A stretch of 13,770 nucleotides of DNA from Eggerthellales bacterium UBA948 (GCA_002293265.1 DBCW01000169.1:1-13770); one strand, 5' to 3'. Positions 1 through 12,169 are shown, counted from the first letter of the stretch. Notes: generated by a model from the letters alone, not told the origin. A program made the numbers and translations.

Positions 1-502
1 TCTGGTATTCACCACGAATGTTAGCTCTTGTTACAGAAATGGCAGTACCGGCAATCATCTGTTCAATTTCCCGGGGATGCAAGGCATTTTGTATCAAGCC
101 TTCTTTTTGGCCTCTCTTGACGATATCTTGAACAATAATTGCTGCTTGATAACTGTATTCTCTTAGGTTTTTAGGAACTGAAGGGTTGTGAGCCTGTCGG
201 TCAAGGAAGTCCATTTCCTTATGGTGCTCGAGCCCAAAGGTTAAAAGGTTAATGATGATATTTTTAAACTGCTGAAAAAACGGCAAGCTGACATCGTGGT
301 TTTTGCTTACGGCATCAAGACAAAGAGCGGCGCAATGTTCATAAGCAGCACCCACTAGTTCAGCTTTATTGGCAAAATAATTATATACAGTACCCGAGCC
401 AACATTTGCCATTTTAAAAAGCTTAGAAAACGTTAATGCATCAAGACCGCTTTCATAAGCAATTGTTATTGTTGCATTAATGATATCGTCGCGCTTGCTC
501 AC
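1..502 (-). CDS. TetR/AcrR family transcriptional regulator (3' end cut by window edge)
   Basis: A DNA-binding repressor of the TetR type is read from a GTG at 502 to the left edge: 167 codons without a stop, so about 20-40 C-terminal residues are probably missing. The N-terminus has the three-helix TetR DNA-binding fold. Residues 4-20 form helix 1 (RDDIINATITIAYESG), and the helix-turn-helix covers residues 23-47 with the typical ending GSGTVYNYFANKAELV. Residues 50-167 are the helical ligand-binding and dimer part, which names no ligand. The GTG is the only reasonable start: an in-frame TGA lies three codons upstream, and a GAGG Shine-Dalgarno lies a few bases before it. A promoter-like TATAAT and a palindrome lie 5', suggesting autoregulation. 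TetR regulators often control a nearby efflux or metabolic gene, but the only neighbour in the window is a secreted Big2 protein with no evident link. Family call sure; target unknown. Confidence 0.9.
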   Translation of the reverse strand, partial: MSKRDDIINATITIAYESGLDALTFSKLFKMANVGSGTVYNYFANKAELVGAAYEHCAALCLDAVSKNHDVSLPFFQQFKNIIINLLTFGLEHHKEMDFLDRQAHNPSVPKNLREYSYQAAIIVQDIVKRGQKEGLIQNALHPREIEQMIAGTAISVTRANIRGEYQ

Positions 503-538
503 TAATCCTCATTCTCTAATTCCTACATTATGTACAAA

Positions 539-566
539 ATTATAGCGCATGACACATTAACAATGT
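539..566 (-). promoter_or_regulatory. Putative promoter (-10) and palindromic operator of the TetR-family gene
   Basis: On the minus strand a perfect TATAAT lies at 544-539, 37 bases before the GTG start. Upstream of it, at 554-566, is a 13-bp palindrome, ACATT-N3-AATGT. There is no good TTGACA at the expected -35 distance, so the promoter is weak or activator-dependent. The palindrome falls between the -10 box and the expected -35 site, which is where a TetR-type repressor would block its own transcription. The palindrome is short and could be chance. Confidence 0.45.
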
Positions 567-737
567 TTCACTTGCGTTCAGCCAGAAAACAAACGCTAAA
601 GCTTAACTTTGCCTAAGGAAGTGCCGATTTAATCAATCAAATCAGTTCTCGGGAGCCTATTTACTTGATTAAAGCGTGCATTTGCACCCTTTGGCACAAC
701 TCTTTGGCTGCTTGGTTTACATCTTTCTAAATTGCAG

Positions 738-761
738 GTTGGTATTGTCGTCTATACCAAC
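738..761 (-). terminator. Hairpin after the Big2 gene, possible weak terminator
   Basis: An inverted repeat with 8-bp arms (GTTGGTAT / ATACCAAC) and an 8-nt loop begins 10 nt after the stop codon of the Big2-repeat gene. No run of T follows on the minus strand (CTGCAATTT), and the stem is AT-rich. It may slow or end transcription or protect the 3' end, but it is not a classical intrinsic terminator. The rest of the 503-771 gap holds nothing else that I recognise. Confidence 0.35.
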
Positions 762-771
762 TATTTGTGCA

Positions 772-3462
772 TTATCTAACTGTCACCGTGCATTTAACTG
801 TCTTACCATTCCAGGTAGTTGCAGTAATGGTTACTTTGCCTTTCTTTATGCCTTTTACAACACCTTTAGATGAAACTGTAGCTACACGCTTGTTGCTTGT
901 TGTCCACTTAACAGTCTTAGGGTTTACGTTAGTTGGGTTCCACTTAACTGTAAGTTTTGTCGTAGCTTTGGCTTTTATGGATACAGAATGCTTGTTAAGT
1001 GTGATTTTTTTAGGCAGTATTGTACCTACTGTTACCGTAAACTTTTGAGTCTTAGATCCTGCCTTAACTGTGATTGTGGTTGTTCCCTTTTTATGTGCTG
1101 TGATAACACCGGCTTTATCTATAGAGGCTACCGTCTTTTTACTTGACTTATAGATATATACAATTCCTGTAGCTTTAGCTGGCGTAACCTTTGGCTTTAT
1201 CTGCATGGTTTTACCCACCAACAAACCAACAGTCTTAAAGGCTGCTAAAGACTTTATCTTGGTTGCTTTAGCCGCAACTACAACCTTACACCTAGCTGTC
1301 TTTTTACCATCTGTAGACGTAACAGTTATGGTAGCCTTACCAACCTTTTTGGCTTTAATCTTTCCGGTTGTTTTATTTACCGAGACAACCTTGGTATCAG
1401 AGCTTTTGTAGGTAAGTTTTTTGTTTGTGGCGTTATAGGGCTGCACCGCAGCTGCAACAGTTGCACTTCTGCCTTTAACAATATATAAATTGGTCTGCGC
1501 TTTGACACTTTTTACGCTAACAGTGACCTTAATGCTAAAGTCTTTAGTGAAGTCTGTAGTTTCAGTTTTTCCATTTTTAACTGTGGCGGTCACTACAACA
1601 GTGCCGGCCTTTTTTGCTGTAAGAGTATTGGCACTGAGTTCTGCTTGAGTACTACCTGCGTGCTTGATGCTCCAAGTGATTAGTTTGTTGGTAGCATTTG
1701 ACGGCACTACTGCACCTGTAAGGTTTAGCCGGGCTCCGGCAATAAGTGTAGTATCCACACTATTAATGTCGCTTATCGGCACAAAGGTGTTTGGTGTAAC
1801 TACCTCTTTCCATACTGCGTAGACAGTTGTGTTAGCGCTGAACGTGTAGGACGCGCCTACTGCATATTCTTTAGAGCCAATCTTCCAAGCTTTGAACTCT
1901 TTGCCTGTAGGCGCGGTAAATGTGCATTTTGGCAAAGTAAAGGCTTTACCTGCTGTAGCTGTACCCTTTGCCATCGTGCCTGTGCCTCCGCCACTTGCAT
2001 AGGTTATCGTGTAAGTAGCAGGAGCCGGTGGCATAATAATCGGCGTTATGGACACATACCGTTTGCTGACCTTGTCATCAGTGTAATAGAAGTGGTCTGA
2101 GATTGTAAGGGATTCTACCGTTTGTGCGCTTGCTGCGTCATCGCCTTCTTTTAAGGTTGCGTCGCCTGTAATGGTAATAGCCTTCCCGCCTATTGCGTAT
2201 GCGCCGCTTGCAGTTACGTTCGCCGCACTCGCATTGATGGTGACTGTACCATTGTCGCTGAATATTCCACGTCCTTCTCCGGTTTCTTCTGTTGACAAAA
2301 TCAGCGTACCGCTCTGTATGTTTATGTCGCTGTTGACAAAAATTGCACTGGCCCAATCCTTGCGCCAATCTGTTTGAGCAGCAGTCAGCAACCCGCTGCC
2401 GTTTATTGTCAGTTTGCCGTCAATAAAAATGCAGTGGTCATTCTCAAGCGAAATGCTGCTTGTGCCGGCAAGTACGATGTTTAAGTCCATTTTCTCGGTT
2501 TTAATCTGTCCGCCGGTATAATCGTTCAGCGTCAGCGTGTTGGTGAGCATATCATAGCTTGCGCCATCTACCGGTGCATGCTCGCCTATATTGCCATAAC
2601 GCACGTAATCCTCGCCGTCTACTATCAGCCTGGCATCGCTGTCCAGACCAACGGTTGCGGCGGTGCTTTCGTAGATTGTGTAGGCAACGTGGGTTACGCC
2701 GGTTGCAACGCCTTTTACAGGTTGACCATCAACTACGTCATAAGAATCTCTCGCCGAGATATTGTATGGAACCGATTGTATGCGACCACTGTCTGTGCTC
2801 TCATTTTGGGAATCCGCGTCCAAGATGTAGTAGGTGATAGCCCATATACTGCTCCAATTGTCCATTTCTGCTGCGGCGGCTTCATTCACCGCCACGATGC
2901 CGGTGGTGCTGTAATTGGCATACCAGCCAGTAAAAGATAATGTCGCATCAACAGACGGGTTCAGCAGGGTAGCGTATTGGTTGGAAAGGGCATCTTGAAG
3001 ATCCGCCAATATATAGTCGTTAGCATACAAACCGAGGGTGTACACATAACTGAATGTGCCGACAGAAACGCCATTGTCTCTCACGTCGATGGTGCCGGTA
3101 TATATATTCCCTGTTGATAGAGTATGTCTTATTTCTTCTCCGAAGCCTGTGATGATACCGCTGGTGTTCACCCTGTACACCTGCACATAATTGGGTGTGC
3201 CAACGATTGTATCGGCGCTGTATGCGGTCGCCCCTGCAATGGTGTTGATATTCACGTCATCACCCGGCGCGGCTTGGTTGTATACACTGGTGGTGTAGTA
3301 GAACCTGCTGTCCTCATCCGGCGTTTGAGCCTTTAGTATAATCCCCTCCGACAACTCTACCGTCAAGGGTGCCGGAGCCGCAAACGCTACCGTAGGCGCT
3401 AGCGCAAACGTCATCATCACCAGAACTACTAACAACACTAAGACTCTTTTTGATTTTTTCAT
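772..3462 (-). CDS. Secreted multi-domain protein with Big2 (bacterial Ig-like) repeats
   Basis: An 896-residue exported protein, probably cell-surface or extracellular. Residues 1-28 form a signal peptide: KKSKR, a hydrophobic core, and an AFA|AP cleavage site. Residues about 30-290 match no family I recognise. Residues about 300-435 have short beta-helix-like rungs (LTINGSGLLT, INIQSGTLIL, GTVTINASA, KAITITGDA) like those of secreted carbohydrate-binding domain proteins. Residues 483-552 form one InlB-B/Flg_new-type repeat ending TTVYAVWKE. Four Ig-like Big2 domains follow, at about 560-650 (divergent), 651-730, 731-813 and 818-896. The last three have the Big2 pattern: a W/Y-x-SS/TS strand, a V-A/V-S-V turn, G-x-I/V and KKGxxTITV. 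There is no LPXTG motif, C-terminal membrane helix or SLH domain, so how it would be held on the cell is unclear. The ATG is preceded by AGAAAGGA at a 9-nt spacing. Adhesion or glycan binding is plausible but unproven. The gene stands alone, and its 5' end abuts a broken PIN gene. Confidence 0.88.
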   Translation of the reverse strand: MKKSKRVLVLLVVLVMMTFALAPTVAFAAPAPLTVELSEGIILKAQTPDEDSRFYYTTSVYNQAAPGDDVNINTIAGATAYSADTIVGTPNYVQVYRVNTSGIITGFGEEIRHTLSTGNIYTGTIDVRDNGVSVGTFSYVYTLGLYANDYILADLQDALSNQYATLLNPSVDATLSFTGWYANYSTTGIVAVNEAAAAEMDNWSSIWAITYYILDADSQNESTDSGRIQSVPYNISARDSYDVVDGQPVKGVATGVTHVAYTIYESTAATVGLDSDARLIVDGEDYVRYGNIGEHAPVDGASYDMLTNTLTLNDYTGGQIKTEKMDLNIVLAGTSSISLENDHCIFIDGKLTINGSGLLTAAQTDWRKDWASAIFVNSDINIQSGTLILSTEETGEGRGIFSDNGTVTINASAANVTASGAYAIGGKAITITGDATLKEGDDAASAQTVESLTISDHFYYTDDKVSKRYVSITPIIMPPAPATYTITYASGGGTGTMAKGTATAGKAFTLPKCTFTAPTGKEFKAWKIGSKEYAVGASYTFSANTTVYAVWKEVVTPNTFVPISDINSVDTTLIAGARLNLTGAVVPSNATNKLITWSIKHAGSTQAELSANTLTAKKAGTVVVTATVKNGKTETTDFTKDFSIKVTVSVKSVKAQTNLYIVKGRSATVAAAVQPYNATNKKLTYKSSDTKVVSVNKTTGKIKAKKVGKATITVTSTDGKKTARCKVVVAAKATKIKSLAAFKTVGLLVGKTMQIKPKVTPAKATGIVYIYKSSKKTVASIDKAGVITAHKKGTTTITVKAGSKTQKFTVTVGTILPKKITLNKHSVSIKAKATTKLTVKWNPTNVNPKTVKWTTSNKRVATVSSKGVVKGIKKGKVTITATTWNGKTVKCTVTVR

Positions 3463-3481
3463 ACCTGCAAATCCTTTCTAC

Positions 3482-3793
3482 TACATTTGTGCGATTCAAG
3501 AAGAAGATATCTATAGTGCAATTGAGCTTGGTTTTGATGACTTGGAAGATGCATGTGCAGTAATATGTGCTGAAAAGATTAACGCCGATTTTATAATTAC
3601 GAGAGATGCCGACGGCTTCAAATCATCAAGAATACAAGCACTGAGTGCCTCTGACTATTTTACGTACTTAGTAAACGAGCATGAGCTTACTTATAAAGAA
3701 TTGTTTTTTTCGATTAGCAATGACGATGACATTACCCTTCATGAGCCAACACAAAAACGCGTTAATTGTAGAGTGGAGGATTGGCGTGATTAG
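3482..3793 (+). pseudogene. Remnant of a PIN-domain protein (VapC-like), N-terminus missing
   Basis: The reading frame from about 3482 to the TAG at 3791-3793 encodes the C-terminal part of a PIN-domain ribonuclease. It contains EEDIYSAIELGFDDLEDA, then CAEKINADFIITRDADGFK, then a 'xALSASDYF' ending. This matches the usual PIN layout of the Asp/Glu-rich 'DfEDA' helix, 'cA...gAdyIvTRd..dF' and the final 'l.P.eFL'. The first 75-85 residues, including the N-terminal 'DTNV' catalytic aspartate, are absent. Upstream the frame runs into the 5' end of the oppositely oriented Big2 gene. The only in-frame start-like codon (TTG at 3542) lacks a Shine-Dalgarno and would remove more of the fold. About 40 residues of unknown tail follow the domain. 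No antitoxin gene lies beside it. I read it as a decayed gene, cut when the Big2 gene or its flank arrived. Confidence 0.7.
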
Positions 3794-3820
3794 TTGTCGA
3801 AATACAATGGTATTCGAAGT

Positions 3821-3885
3821 AATGGATTCCCGCCTTCGCGGAATGACAGGGGGTTTGTAGGGATGACGAGGGTTGTGGGAATGAA
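3821..3885. repeat. REP-like GC-rich repeat with degenerate tandem copies
   Basis: At 3826-3844 lies ATTCCCGC-CTTC-GCGGAAT, a short imperfect hairpin with one bulged C. It continues into GAATGACAGGGG. The same kind of element (ATTCCCGC...GCGGGAAT followed by GACAGGGG) recurs as a scattered intergenic repeat in many bacterial genomes. It is followed by degenerate copies of a roughly 20-nt unit: GGAATGAC at 3840, GGGATGAC at 3860 and GGGAATGA at 3878. It sits in the gap between the PIN remnant and the rpoC terminator. Whether it is repeated elsewhere in this genome cannot be seen from one window. Confidence 0.5.
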
Positions 3886-3917
3886 TTAAAAGGCGCGACC
3901 TTAGCCGCGCCTTTTAA
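3886..3917. terminator. Strong bidirectional intrinsic terminator after rpoC
   Basis: A perfect 12-bp stem, TTAAAAGGCGCG (3886-3897) and CGCGCCTTTTAA (3906-3917), encloses an 8-nt loop. The hairpin starts 19 nt after the rpoC stop. On the minus strand the GC core is followed by TTTTAATT, and on the plus strand by TTTTAATTTG. It can therefore end both the rpoBC transcript and any transcript coming through the PIN remnant. Confidence 0.9.
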
Positions 3918-3936
3918 TTTGTATCGAGAGCAAGTA

Positions 3937-8349
<4,413 letters not shown>

Positions 8350-8351
8350 GT

Positions 8352-11300
8352 TTACTCCCCTCCCTTGTCATCAGTTGGTGTCTCAGTGTCGCCGATGAGC
8401 AGATCGATATCTGTGTCAATTGTTGTATCTCCATCGGTAGTATCGTTTGCTAAATTGCCTGCGCCGATCAGACCATCCACGTCGCTGGCAAGGCTGTCGC
8501 CCTCAGGCTCGAGACCCAGATCATCAAGACCACTGGCGATAAAGTCCAAAGCATCTTCGTCTGAGTCAAAGTCCTCCATCATCATCGCAGAACTAAGTGA
8601 GCTGGTCTCTTCGACTTCCATATCCTCGAGATTCTCTTCACGAGCCTCGCCGATCAGCTCCACGTCTAAGCAAAGCGACTTCATCTCTTTTACAAGAACC
8701 TTAAAGGACTCCGGAACCTCGGGAGCCGGAATGTTTTCGCCCTTGATGATGTGTTCGTAAGCCTTAACGCGTCCGGCAGTATCGTCGGACTTTACGGTCA
8801 TGATCTCTTCGAGAACAGAACTGGCACCGTAAGCGTACAGAGCCCAAACTTCCATTTCTCCAAAACGCTGACCACCAAATTGTGCCTTACCACCAAGAGG
8901 TTGCTGAGTAATAAGACTGTATGGACCGGTAGAGCGTGCGTGAATCTTGTCGTCTACCAAGTGCGATAGTTTAAGGATATAGTTCCAACCAACCGTTACC
9001 GGCTCACGGAACTTCTCGCCGGTACGCCCATCGTAGAGCCAAGTCTTACCTTGAAGCGACAGCTGCGGGATAAACTCTTCGCGAGTTAACTCGCCCAGCT
9101 GAGCGGTTGTTCTGTTGATGAGGTTCTTGTTGGCCTTATCAATTGCGTTAGAGATCTCCTCCTCGCTTGCACCGTCAAATACCGGCGAAGCGATGTGGAT
9201 AGGCCCTTGCACCCAATCGGTCGAGTCATCGTCTGACCAGCCAAAGTGTGCCGCCCAGCCGAGATGTGTCTCAAGTAGTTGCCCGACATTCATACGAGAA
9301 GGTACACCCAGCGGATTTAAGATGATGTCTACCGGGCGTCCGTCTGCCAGGTAAGGCATATCCTCAACCGGTAAGATGGTGGAGATAACACCCTTGTTAC
9401 CGTGACGACCGGCTAACTTATCGCCCTCTTGGATCTTACGTTTTTGAGCAACGTAAACGCGTACCAGCTCGTTAACACCGGGAGATAACTCGTCGCCGTT
9501 GTCGCGCGAGAATTGCGAGATACCGATGATGCGTCCACCGCTACCATGCGGAACTCTAAGTGAGGTATCGCGCACTTCGCGAGCTTTCTCACCAAAGATA
9601 GCGCGCAACAAGCGTTCTTCTGCGGTAAGCTCAGTCTCGCCTTTTGGCGTGACCTTACCCACCAAAACGTCGCCCGGAAATACCTCGGCACCGATGCGAA
9701 CAATACCATCGGCATCCAGGTTTGCCACCATGTCGTCAGAGATATTTGGGATCTCGCGAGTGATCTCCTCAGGGCCTAACTTGGTGTCACGAGCGTCAAC
9801 CTCGTATTGCGAGATATGTATTGAGGTGAGCAGGTCATCAGAGACAACGCGCTCGGACAAGATGATCGCGTCCTCGTAGTTAAAGCCTTCCCAAGGCATG
9901 TAAGCCACGAGCAGATTTTGACCAAGCGACAGCTCACCTTTCTCGGTAGCAGGACCATCTGCCAGGATGTCTCCGGCCTTAACTTTTTGACCAACACGAA
10001 CCAACGGCTTGTGGTTCAAGCAACCACTCTGGTTAGAACGCTGAAACTTAGGCAGCGAATACTCGTCAATCACGCCGTCTTCATTTTTGATTTTTACTCT
10101 ATTGGTTTGTACGTGCTCCACAACACCATCTTTTTTCGCCAGCACGATCTCGCCGGAGTCAACAGCGCAACGATACTCCATGCCGGTTCCGACCAGCGGG
10201 GCAGTTGGCTTGAGCAGCGGCACGGCTTGGCGTTGCATGTTGGAGCCCATGAGAGCGCGGTTAGCGTCGTCATGCTCAAGAAACGGTATCAACGCTGTAG
10301 CTACAGACACCATCTGACGTGGAGATACGTCCATGTATTGCACGAGCTTGGGATCGACCTCGTCCGGCTCGCCAAATACACCATGCGCATCTTTGACACG
10401 ACAAAGCACCTTCTTGGCGGCAACAAACTTACCGCTCTCGTCTGCGCGACCAAAAATGCGTGATTCCTGATCAAACAACTCGTTAGCCTGAGCGATGATG
10501 TAGTTCTCTTCTTCGTCAGCAGTCAGATAGTCAATATCATCTGTGACCTTACCGTCTACAACACGGCGATACGGAGCCTCGATGAACCCGTAAGGATTTA
10601 CGCGAGCATAAGTAGCCAACGATCCGATAAGACCAATGTTTGGACCTTCAGGGGTCTCAATGGGGCACATACGACCGTAGTGAGAGGTGTGAACGTCACG
10701 AACCTCCATACCGGCGCGCTCACGCGACAGACCGCCGGGACCTAGTGCCGAAAGGCGCCGCTTGTGCGTAGTGCCGGTGGCCGGGTTAGTCTGATCCATA
10801 AACTGCGAAAGCTGCGAGGATCCAAAGAACTCTTTGATCGCAGCAACGATAGGACGAATGTTAATGAGAGATTGCGGAGTGATGTCTTCGATCTCTTGGG
10901 TAGACATACGCTCGCGAACCACACGCTCCATACGGGAAAGACCAATACGGAACTGGTTTTGGATCAGCTCGCCAACGGTACGGATGCGACGATTGCCAAA
11001 GTGATCGATGTCATCGATCTGTTTAGTATCGTCTTCTGCATGCAGGTCAACTATATAGCGCATCGTTTTAGCGATGTCTTCTTTGGTTAATGTGGACTGA
11101 TCGTCCGGCGACTCGGTACCCAGCTTCTTGTTGATCTTATAGCGACCAACCTTTGCCAGGTCATAGCGCTGCGGATTAAAGAACAGACCTTCGAGGAGAG
11201 TGCGGGCGGAGTCCACTGTTGGCGGCTCGCCCGGGCGCAGACGCTTATAAAGCTCGATAAGTGCATCTTCACGTGAAGTTGCACCGTCTCTGTCCAGCGT

Positions 11301-11969
11301 GCGCAAAACCAGCTCGGTGTCGCCTAAAAGCTCCATGATCTCTTCGCGGTTGCTGGCGATATCCAATGCTTTGAGCAGCAGAGTAGCCGGCTGTTTACGT
11401 TTGCGGTCTACGCGCACCGATAAGATGTCGCGTCTGTCGGTCTCAAACTCCAGCCAAGCACCACGAGACGGGATGACCTTTGCGTTAAAGAGCATCTTGT
11501 CGGAGGTCTTGTCCGGTTCAGTAGAAAAATATACACCGGGTGAGCGTACCAACTGGGATACAACAACACGCTCAGTGCCGTTGATGACAAAAGTTCCTCT
11601 TGGAGTCATAAGCGGAAAGTCGCCCATGAACACCTCTTGCTCCTTGATCTCGCCGGTCTCGGTATTTGTAAACCTGACCTCTACAAATAAAGCAGCTTGA
11701 TAAGAGATGTCTTTTGCTTTACATTCTTCTACCGTAAACTTTGGATCACCAAATTCATGGCTACCAAATTCTACAAATAAGCTTTTTGATGAGTTTTCTA
11801 TGGGTGAGATGTCGCGAAACGCTTCTGCAAGTCCCTCGGTTTTGAACCAATTAAATGAGTCGATCTGAATCGATATTAAGTTTGGTACATCCATAACTTC
11901 CGGGATTTTTGCGAAGCTCTTGCGCTCCCTATAAAGGCCAGCTTTAGTGGCAGTTTGTCCTCGTGACAA
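8352..11969 (-). CDS. rpoB: DNA-directed RNA polymerase subunit beta
   Basis: The beta subunit of RNA polymerase, 1205 residues and complete. The rifampicin pocket lies at about 382-412 ([29 protein letters not shown]) and keeps the residues matching E. coli Asp516, His526 and Ser531. Next come [16 protein letters not shown] (435-450), [12 protein letters not shown] (695-706), the active-site stretch [13 protein letters not shown] (851-863) and the C-terminal clamp motif [19 protein letters not shown] (1031-1049). In that motif the usual Glu of 'ALEAYGA' is Tyr1045. After residue about 1108 a roughly 97-residue Asp/Glu-rich tail replaces the usual short end. The start is a TTG at 11969, supported by AAGGAGGA eight bases before it and by the standard N-terminal sequence that follows. 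It is cotranscribed with rpoC, and its own promoter lies just upstream. Function certain. Confidence 0.99.
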   Translation of the reverse strand: MSRGQTATKAGLYRERKSFAKIPEVMDVPNLISIQIDSFNWFKTEGLAEAFRDISPIENSSKSLFVEFGSHEFGDPKFTVEECKAKDISYQAALFVEVRFTNTETGEIKEQEVFMGDFPLMTPRGTFVINGTERVVVSQLVRSPGVYFSTEPDKTSDKMLFNAKVIPSRGAWLEFETDRRDILSVRVDRKRKQPATLLLKALDIASNREEIMELLGDTELVLRTLDRDGATSREDALIELYKRLRPGEPPTVDSARTLLEGLFFNPQRYDLAKVGRYKINKKLGTESPDDQSTLTKEDIAKTMRYIVDLHAEDDTKQIDDIDHFGNRRIRTVGELIQNQFRIGLSRMERVVRERMSTQEIEDITPQSLINIRPIVAAIKEFFGSSQLSQFMDQTNPATGTTHKRRLSALGPGGLSRERAGMEVRDVHTSHYGRMCPIETPEGPNIGLIGSLATYARVNPYGFIEAPYRRVVDGKVTDDIDYLTADEEENYIIAQANELFDQESRIFGRADESGKFVAAKKVLCRVKDAHGVFGEPDEVDPKLVQYMDVSPRQMVSVATALIPFLEHDDANRALMGSNMQRQAVPLLKPTAPLVGTGMEYRCAVDSGEIVLAKKDGVVEHVQTNRVKIKNEDGVIDEYSLPKFQRSNQSGCLNHKPLVRVGQKVKAGDILADGPATEKGELSLGQNLLVAYMPWEGFNYEDAIILSERVVSDDLLTSIHISQYEVDARDTKLGPEEITREIPNISDDMVANLDADGIVRIGAEVFPGDVLVGKVTPKGETELTAEERLLRAIFGEKAREVRDTSLRVPHGSGGRIIGISQFSRDNGDELSPGVNELVRVYVAQKRKIQEGDKLAGRHGNKGVISTILPVEDMPYLADGRPVDIILNPLGVPSRMNVGQLLETHLGWAAHFGWSDDDSTDWVQGPIHIASPVFDGASEEEISNAIDKANKNLINRTTAQLGELTREEFIPQLSLQGKTWLYDGRTGEKFREPVTVGWNYILKLSHLVDDKIHARSTGPYSLITQQPLGGKAQFGGQRFGEMEVWALYAYGASSVLEEIMTVKSDDTAGRVKAYEHIIKGENIPAPEVPESFKVLVKEMKSLCLDVELIGEAREENLEDMEVEETSSLSSAMMMEDFDSDEDALDFIASGLDDLGLEPEGDSLASDVDGLIGAGNLANDTTDGDTTIDTDIDLLIGDTETPTDDKGGE
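8357..8366 (-). promoter_or_regulatory. rpoC Shine-Dalgarno inside the rpoB 3' end
   Basis: The minus strand reads AAGGGAGGGG, ending 7 nt before the rpoC ATG. It overlaps the last rpoB codons (Lys-Gly-Gly-Glu). The rpoB TAA (8354-8352) and the rpoC ATG (8349-8347) are 2 nt apart, so ribosomes finishing rpoB can restart on rpoC and keep the two subunits in balance. Confidence 0.8.
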
Positions 11970-11976
11970 TAGGGAT

Positions 11977-11984
11977 TCCTCCTT
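11977..11984 (-). promoter_or_regulatory. Ribosome binding site that fixes the TTG start of rpoB
   Basis: The minus strand carries AAGGAGGA, a near-perfect Shine-Dalgarno, with 7 nt between it and the TTG at 11969. The protein sequence after the TTG ([19 protein letters not shown]) fits the normal RpoB N-terminus, so no upstream ATG is needed. The strong site probably offsets the weak start codon. Confidence 0.85.
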
Positions 11985-12015
11985 CAGGAAAGTTGCAAAG
12001 CCGTCAATAGTCGCA

Positions 12016-12051
12016 ACCTTAAATAATATCTTTAAGGTATATATGCGTCAA
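12016..12051 (-). promoter_or_regulatory. rpoBC promoter with an inverted repeat around the -10 box
   Basis: On the minus strand TTGACG (12051-12046) is followed after exactly 17 nt by TATTAT (12028-12023), a good vegetative promoter. Transcription would start near 12016, giving a leader of about 45 nt. A perfect inverted repeat, ACCTTAAA-N7-TTTAAGGT, covers 12016-12038 and has the -10 box at its centre. A bound protein there would block the polymerase, so it may be an operator. AT-rich promoters can also yield such repeats by chance. Confidence 0.7.
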
Positions 12052-12122
12052 TGCCAAGGCTGAGGTTTTTTCTGCAATTTCTAATGTGTTGCTGAACTGT
12101 TATTTTATGGATAATGGTATTC

Positions 12123-12149
12123 AAGGAAGCTTCGATTAGTTGCTTCCTT
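12123..12149. repeat. Inverted repeat in the divergent promoter region
   Basis: AAGGAAGC (12123-12130) and GCTTCCTT (12142-12149) are perfect 8-bp arms around an 11-nt spacer. No T-tract follows on either strand, so a terminator is unlikely. It overlaps the probable -35 site of the transporter gene and could be an operator. The region between it and the rpoB promoter (12052-12122) shows nothing that I recognise. Confidence 0.5.
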
Positions 12150-12169
12150 AACTCACCACAGCTTATAAA
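12140..12169 (+). promoter_or_regulatory. Putative promoter of the oligopeptide transporter gene
   Basis: TTGCTT (12140-12145) and TATAAA (12164-12169) are separated by 18 nt. The predicted start near 12177 gives a leader of about 84 nt before the ATG at 12261. The boxes fit only moderately, and other start sites in this AT-rich stretch are possible. Confidence 0.45.

Noticed and set aside
676..1048. Small plus-strand frames opposite the Big2 gene end
   Set aside because: They overlap the Big2 coding sequence, have no ribosome binding site, and have shadow-like composition.
9918..10463. 181-codon open frame on the plus strand
   Set aside because: It is antisense to rpoB, and the translation has no domain-like pattern.
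11992..12017. GTTGC/GCAAC pairing in the rpoB leader as an attenuator or riboswitch
   Set aside because: It has only 5 bp of stem with a 16-nt loop and no terminator partner, so it is too weak to call.
12055..12075. GCCAAGGC followed by a T-run as a terminator
   Set aside because: The possible stem is only 3 bp with a 2-nt loop, and it lies in a divergent promoter region where no transcript should end.
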